From assembly GCF_947179165.1 (NCBI RefSeq), contig NC_077238.1, positions 80,877,757 to 80,941,756 of the forward strand: DNA of 64,000 bases, read 5' to 3'. A program made the position numbers and the translations under genes. The notes under the pieces are model-generated. The model was not told where the DNA came from and made no database searches. It was given only the letters and a program-made list of their open reading frames with translations. This stretch comes from Solanum dulcamara. Taxonomy: Eukaryota; Streptophyta; Magnoliopsida; Solanales; Solanaceae. Of this stretch, positions 59,703 through 64,000 are shown one piece after another; within the stretch, counting starts at the first letter, position 1, and each line of letters opens with the position of its first letter.

Positions 59703-62413
59703 ATTGGTCATTCTCTGTAACTACTTTGTAAAGTTCGTTCATCGTTGTGAAAATATTATCACTTTGTAAAAATTTTAAGGGTATCAATTTTTAATTAGGT
59801 GTACAAAATATCTCGTGTTTACGTAAGCCTTAAGGAAGGACATGGTTCCAAAAATGTTCAAATTATCAAATGATAAAAAGTGACTAATCCAGACACCATC
59901 ACCATGGTCAACTACTGAAGATACTATTCCATCGGCTCCGCTTTTGCCTTTCGAGTATTTTCACGCATCACCATTATCATCGTCATTATCGATGCTTCAT
60001 ACTTATTATTTTATTTTTACGAGATGAAAATAAAATACGTGAACACTCTATTTTTTTCGAAACCCACATGACAAAACGTAGCCTCTATACATGGGGCCTT
60101 CTCCTTTGCCATTTCTCTTGGTTTTCCACTGTACCGTACCTCACTTCACCGTCATCATCACTCTAGGATTTTTATTAATTAATTACTCTGATCCCTCTCG
60201 TTTTAATTTATTTATTTTAATTTGACTAGACACATGAAATTTAAGAAAGTAAATGACACTTTTGAATTTTGTCATCTTAAACCGTATATATAGTATGTCA
60301 AAATATTCTTTAATTTTATCACTATTAGAAACAAAGATTTTTTCACAGCAAATTGAAAAAAATTATAATATCGATAGATAATAATTTTTTACTCATTTTT
60401 ACCAAACCAGTTTACTGGGATTTCAAAAAATACGTGGTTAAAATATATTCTCACTAAAATAGTGAAAAAATTTGTTGATTTTTTCATATGAAAATATTAC
60501 CATATTTTCCCTCTGTTGGTCATCTTTTTGTGCCTTTGTTGAGGAGGAGTGGGGCTGGAGGGGAAGATGCTTCTTTGACTGTTGCTTTGTGAAGCTTTAT
60601 TCTTAGTAAAATTTATTAGTCTTGGTTATTGCAAAAGCAAATTCCATTCAGATTCCTTCCTTAAAAAAATAATTAAATAAACATTTTAAATTTTTATTTA
60701 AAAAAAGGAGTTTTTTTAATTAAAAAAACTTATAATCTAAAACGAGTATAATATTATTATAAATTATTTCATAAGTATAATATTAGAAGTTTATAAATTA
60801 TAATTTATTTCTTGCTTGGCATATACTACTAAAAGAAAGAATATGATATTTTATTTTTTGTAAATTTCAATTATAAAATTATACTGAATATATTATTATT
60901 TATGAATTAAAATTATAGTGGAAGGAGTATCAATAATGAGGCTACAACTTTTTCTATTAGCATTGTTTTGAGTGCACAATTTGGCGTTTTATTTAGTTCC
61001 CCTATTTGTTCATCTCTCTATTCAATATATACAACAAACAAACAAGTACTACAGCTAGTAGTTATAGTGTATAACAAGAGAAATGGAAAAATAATATTTT
61101 TTTTTAATGAAAACAGAAAGATATGGTGTAGGGGATGAGACTATATTTTTTAGTAAATCAAAAACTTTAATTTTAAGCTTTGATATGAAAAATTCTTGAT
61201 ATATAGAAAACGCTTCTTCAAATAAGTTCTATACGATATGAATTCAAATTAATATGAATATAGACATCGAATGAAAAAAAAAATATATGGGGTGAGTTTG
61301 TATCATTTAATGAACTATGTTTCTTTTGCTATGCTTGGCTAAGCAATCATCACTGACAATATATCCTACAATTACAAAGGTATGAATAAAAGCAGCATAT
61401 ATTGTACTTTTTCCCCAAATTTTACAATTATGGGATTATACTTTAATATATTATTATGTTGTTGTTGTTATTGAGTTACAGGTATAAGCAAATTTAAGAG
61501 GGGTACTATTTAATTCAATTAAATTCGTTACTTTTGACTCAAACTATATAAAGAGAAAGTGTAATGTTAATATAATGAGTTGATTCATGTTATGTATATA
61601 CGTGTTAGAATATTCACGAAATAAGTGCAAGTAATATTATATTATATTATTCGATTCCAGTAAATAAAATTTTTTTATCAAAAACATGAATTTAAAGTAA
61701 ATTTATGAGTTTAATTGAATCCATTATTTTCATTCGACTAATGTATAATAATAAGATCATTTAGCTCATCTATTTACTTCTGGCTACTAGCCAAGGGGTC
61801 TGAGTTATATAAAGTCAAGGGGTTTAATTAAATCCGTTTTGATTCATAAAAAATGTTTTTTTTTACTTATATATAAGTTAATAAATTCCCTTGAAGAAGA
61901 AGATCACTCACTATATAATCAAGTCATACTTAGTACAGGACATTGGATTACATCTCTTAGAATCAAAATCATCATCTTCATGATTGTTAGATGATGTTTG
62001 AAGATCTTCAATGGATTTAAAAAATAAAAATAAAAATTACATTTTTTAAACACATTCATAACACAATACTAAAGAACCAAAAAATGAGAACTAGAAAACC
62101 TACCATTGAAGCTTTGAGACTTTTTTATAAAAGCAAATCGAAAGGAATTCCATACTTGCTTCCTAGCCTGGATGAGCAGAGTTATCCGGTAAACAGAAAC
62201 CTGTAGAGTAGTTAGTAAACAAAAAGCTCAAGTTTGTTGTATAGTTTTGGTAGGCAGAATAATCTGAAATACTGCATGTGCTGTTGAGAGACAGTAGGTA
62301 CGCATGTGAAATAATGTATGCAGAAGTTGGCCAGGACGTCACCATTATCCAAAGAAAATAAGAACTCAAGCAGCTTGATCATATGGTTTTCTCTTGAAGA
62401 TGGATCAAGAAAA
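59703..62413. other. Gene-free region between the retroelement block and the Dof gene
   Basis: AT-rich DNA without a supportable gene. At 60184-60250, TACTCTGATCCC followed by TTTAATTTATTTATTTTAA and GACTAGACACATGAA looks like the left half of a Stowaway MITE; a GGAAGGAGTA at about 60918-60927 could be its far end. The last few hundred bases (about 61900-62413) are probably Dof 3' UTR. Confidence 0.5.
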
Positions 62414-63494
62414 TCACAATAGTTGGCTAGTGGAAGTACTAGAAATATTATAATCTGTCCAAAATTGGTTTACCCCCAAGTTGTTATTTCTTTGTAAATT
62501 CATCCCTTGGCTATTGGTACTACTTTTATCCACTTCCACCTTCACATTTTCCAGATCATGACTAATCCCAAATTCACTATAATTTGGATAAAAATTACTA
62601 GGTTGTTCCAAGGGGGAGGAGAAGGAAAATTGTTGCATTTGTTGAAGTCTAAATTGGTCAACAAATGTTGCATCACCCTCATGAGGTTGAATTTCTCCAA
62701 AATTCAAACCATTTTGTGTAGAATTGAAGTCATTGAAATTATGATAAGGGGTATTCAAGAATGACAAATGTGTACTTGGAGTAGGCAAATGGCTAGGGAA
62801 AGAAATAGTAGTAGTATTATAATTAGAAGTAATAATTGGACCATTTCTGGATCTTTCACTTCTAATTGGGGATTTTGATGATCTAGTTCTTTTACCAATT
62901 CTCTTGTTCTTCCTCCGACAACCACCTCCAACGGGGACATTCCTCAGCGCGCCACCTCTAGTCCAATACCTCCGACAAGTCTTGCAAAAATGGCGCGGTT
63001 GAGAAAGGTTGTAGTTGTTGAAGTAACAAAACTTAGTGTTTATCGACTCACAACGTGGACATTTTAAGGCCGTCCCTGGCTGTGTTATTTTTGCTAGCCT
63101 GGCTCGTTCTGTACTCGAGCCAAACCTAATTAAGCCAGCTGGACCACCACCTCTTCCTCCTGTTGTTGTTACTGGAGGTGGCAACACAGCTGGCGAGAGC
63201 TGAGAGGAGTTCTCATAATTAGTAACTCCGAGTTGTTGTTGTTGATGATGATTTGCTTGCTACAAAATTTTGCAAAAAGAGAAGAAAAATCAAATACTAC
63301 TATATGGTATTTAGTATATTCAAATTAAGGATTTTGGAAAATTAAAGAAAGTGGGAACATTTATCTTTTTCCCCAAATTACTAGTTTTTCTTAGTTATTT
63401 TTTTTAGTGAAGAAGCTATAGATGAATACAAATTCTTATTTACCTCTTGCCAATTGGGAGGATCTAGATAGAAAGGAATAGATGAGAAAGCCAT
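62414..63494 (-). CDS. Dof zinc-finger transcription factor
   Basis: This is a plant-specific DNA-binding regulator that recognises AAAG cores. Two exons (63494-63444 and 63259-62414) give 298 residues. The short first exon encodes [17 protein letters not shown]; the intron then interrupts before a His/Gln-rich stretch. The segment [21 protein letters not shown] precedes the Dof domain at residues 82-136. The four zinc ligands C84, C87, C109 and C112 (CX2CX21CX2C) and the [21 protein letters not shown] core are intact. A basic tail follows ([22 protein letters not shown]), then a Ser/Thr/Asn/Gln-rich activation-type region ending TSTSQLL. The N-terminal [12 protein letters not shown] motif and the intron position match the DOF2.4/DOF5.1-like subgroup; exact orthology is not claimed. 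Confidence 0.95.
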
Positions 63495-63570
63495 TATTGT
63501 ACTAGCAAGTGCTTCAAATATTATTTTTTCTCTTTTGTAAAAGTTTGATATATGGTGGAGAATATCACAC

Positions 63571-63577
63571 TATATAC
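63571..63577 (-). promoter_or_regulatory. Possible TATA box of the Dof gene
   Basis: TATATAG on the minus strand lies about 80 bases upstream of the Dof ATG at 63494. Spacing fits a transcription start near 63545 and a leader of about 50 bases. No other strong TATA candidate is nearer. Confidence 0.5.
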
Positions 63578-64000
63578 ACCAAAGAGGATAGAAAAGAGGG
63601 AAATTAAGAAATAAAGTTGAGTAAAGAAGAAAGAACAAAAGAGAGGAGAGATGTAAAGAAATATAAAGGAAGAGCATTTTTTCTCTTTTTGCTTTACTTA
63701 ATTAGCTTGTAAATATTAGGGTTTGAACAAGGATATAATGTTTTCTTTTTTGTAAGCTATTAGCCTATTACATCCTTTTATGATATCTTGTTTCAATCAT
63801 GAAACAGACAAACAATTTTTTTTAAAATTTAAGTTATATACATCATTACTGTAGAGTATGTTATATATGCATGCATTAACAGGTCACCTAACATAAAGGA
63901 TTTTGGTAATTAAGTCTTCTAAAGAATGTTATATTCGTCATATTGAAAATGAGACAGATTACCTGCTAATTAAAACAGGTAAGGTGATCAAATATGACTT
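63578..64000. other. Dof promoter region to window end
   Basis: AT-rich upstream DNA with several AAAG-rich tracts on the plus strand (63600-63680) just before the gene. Dof proteins bind AAAG, so autoregulation is conceivable but cannot be shown from composition alone. No gene is seen. Confidence 0.35.

Noticed and set aside
62163..62369. A 68-codon minus-strand frame after the Dof gene
   Set aside because: Position fits the Dof 3' UTR, and composition is hydrophobic without a known motif.
63187..63189. A possible start of the Dof protein at a GTG within exon 2
   Set aside because: The upstream exon at 63444-63494 supplies an ATG and the subgroup-typical N-terminus, joined in phase.

Overview
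This window is plant nuclear DNA, almost certainly from a Solanaceae species. It is very AT-rich. The genes have many GT-AG introns and encode typical plant proteins (Dof factor, 377-residue actin, X8-domain glucanase). The repeats include tobacco-type TS SINEs, an RTE-clade LINE whose tail is shared with short SINE-like insertions, Stowaway/Tourist/hAT MITEs, a Tnt1-like Copia element and TGTCACGA-type LTRs. I cannot name the species from sequence alone. No bacterial-type operon, CRISPR or novel defence-like system is present.

Layout. 0.8-1.8 kb: last exons of the GINS replication subunit PSF2 (+). 2.8-5.8 kb: intact GH17+X8 beta-1,3-glucanase (+). 7.5-10.1 kb: its tandem duplicate, now a pseudogene (frameshifts, internal deletion, lost splice acceptor). 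15.0-15.7 kb: intronless plant protein of unknown function (+), followed by a MITE that has become a three-unit tandem repeat. About 17.9 kb: decayed, rearranged plastid 16S rDNA. 21.5-22.7 kb: 5'-truncated RTE LINE (-). 23.4-28.8 kb: ALG5, dolichyl-phosphate beta-glucosyltransferase, ten exons (+). 29.8-32.0 kb: unidentified repeat in three copies. 32.7-35.3 kb: actin (-), with a leader intron full of mobile elements. 37.6-41.9 kb: very-long-chain enoyl-CoA reductase (CER10/TSC13 type, -). 42.9-46.6 kb: KIN17 with a 2.3-kb leader intron (-). 48.6-56.7 kb: decayed Copia element with a 2.9-kb solo-LTR-like insertion inside its integrase region. 56.7-59.7 kb: a copy of part of the KIN17 leader intron, split by two further solo LTRs. 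62.4-63.5 kb: Dof zinc-finger transcription factor (-).

The genes are independent housekeeping or developmental loci and do not form a shared pathway: replication (PSF2, KIN17), ER lipid and glycan synthesis (CER10, ALG5), cytoskeleton (actin), cell wall (glucanase) and transcription (Dof). The most noteworthy structure is in the non-coding part. Two unrelated genes (ALG5, CER10) carry tandem repeats that start across the exon 1 donor and multiply donor-like sites. Several nested insertions have exact target-site duplications, so their order of arrival can be read.
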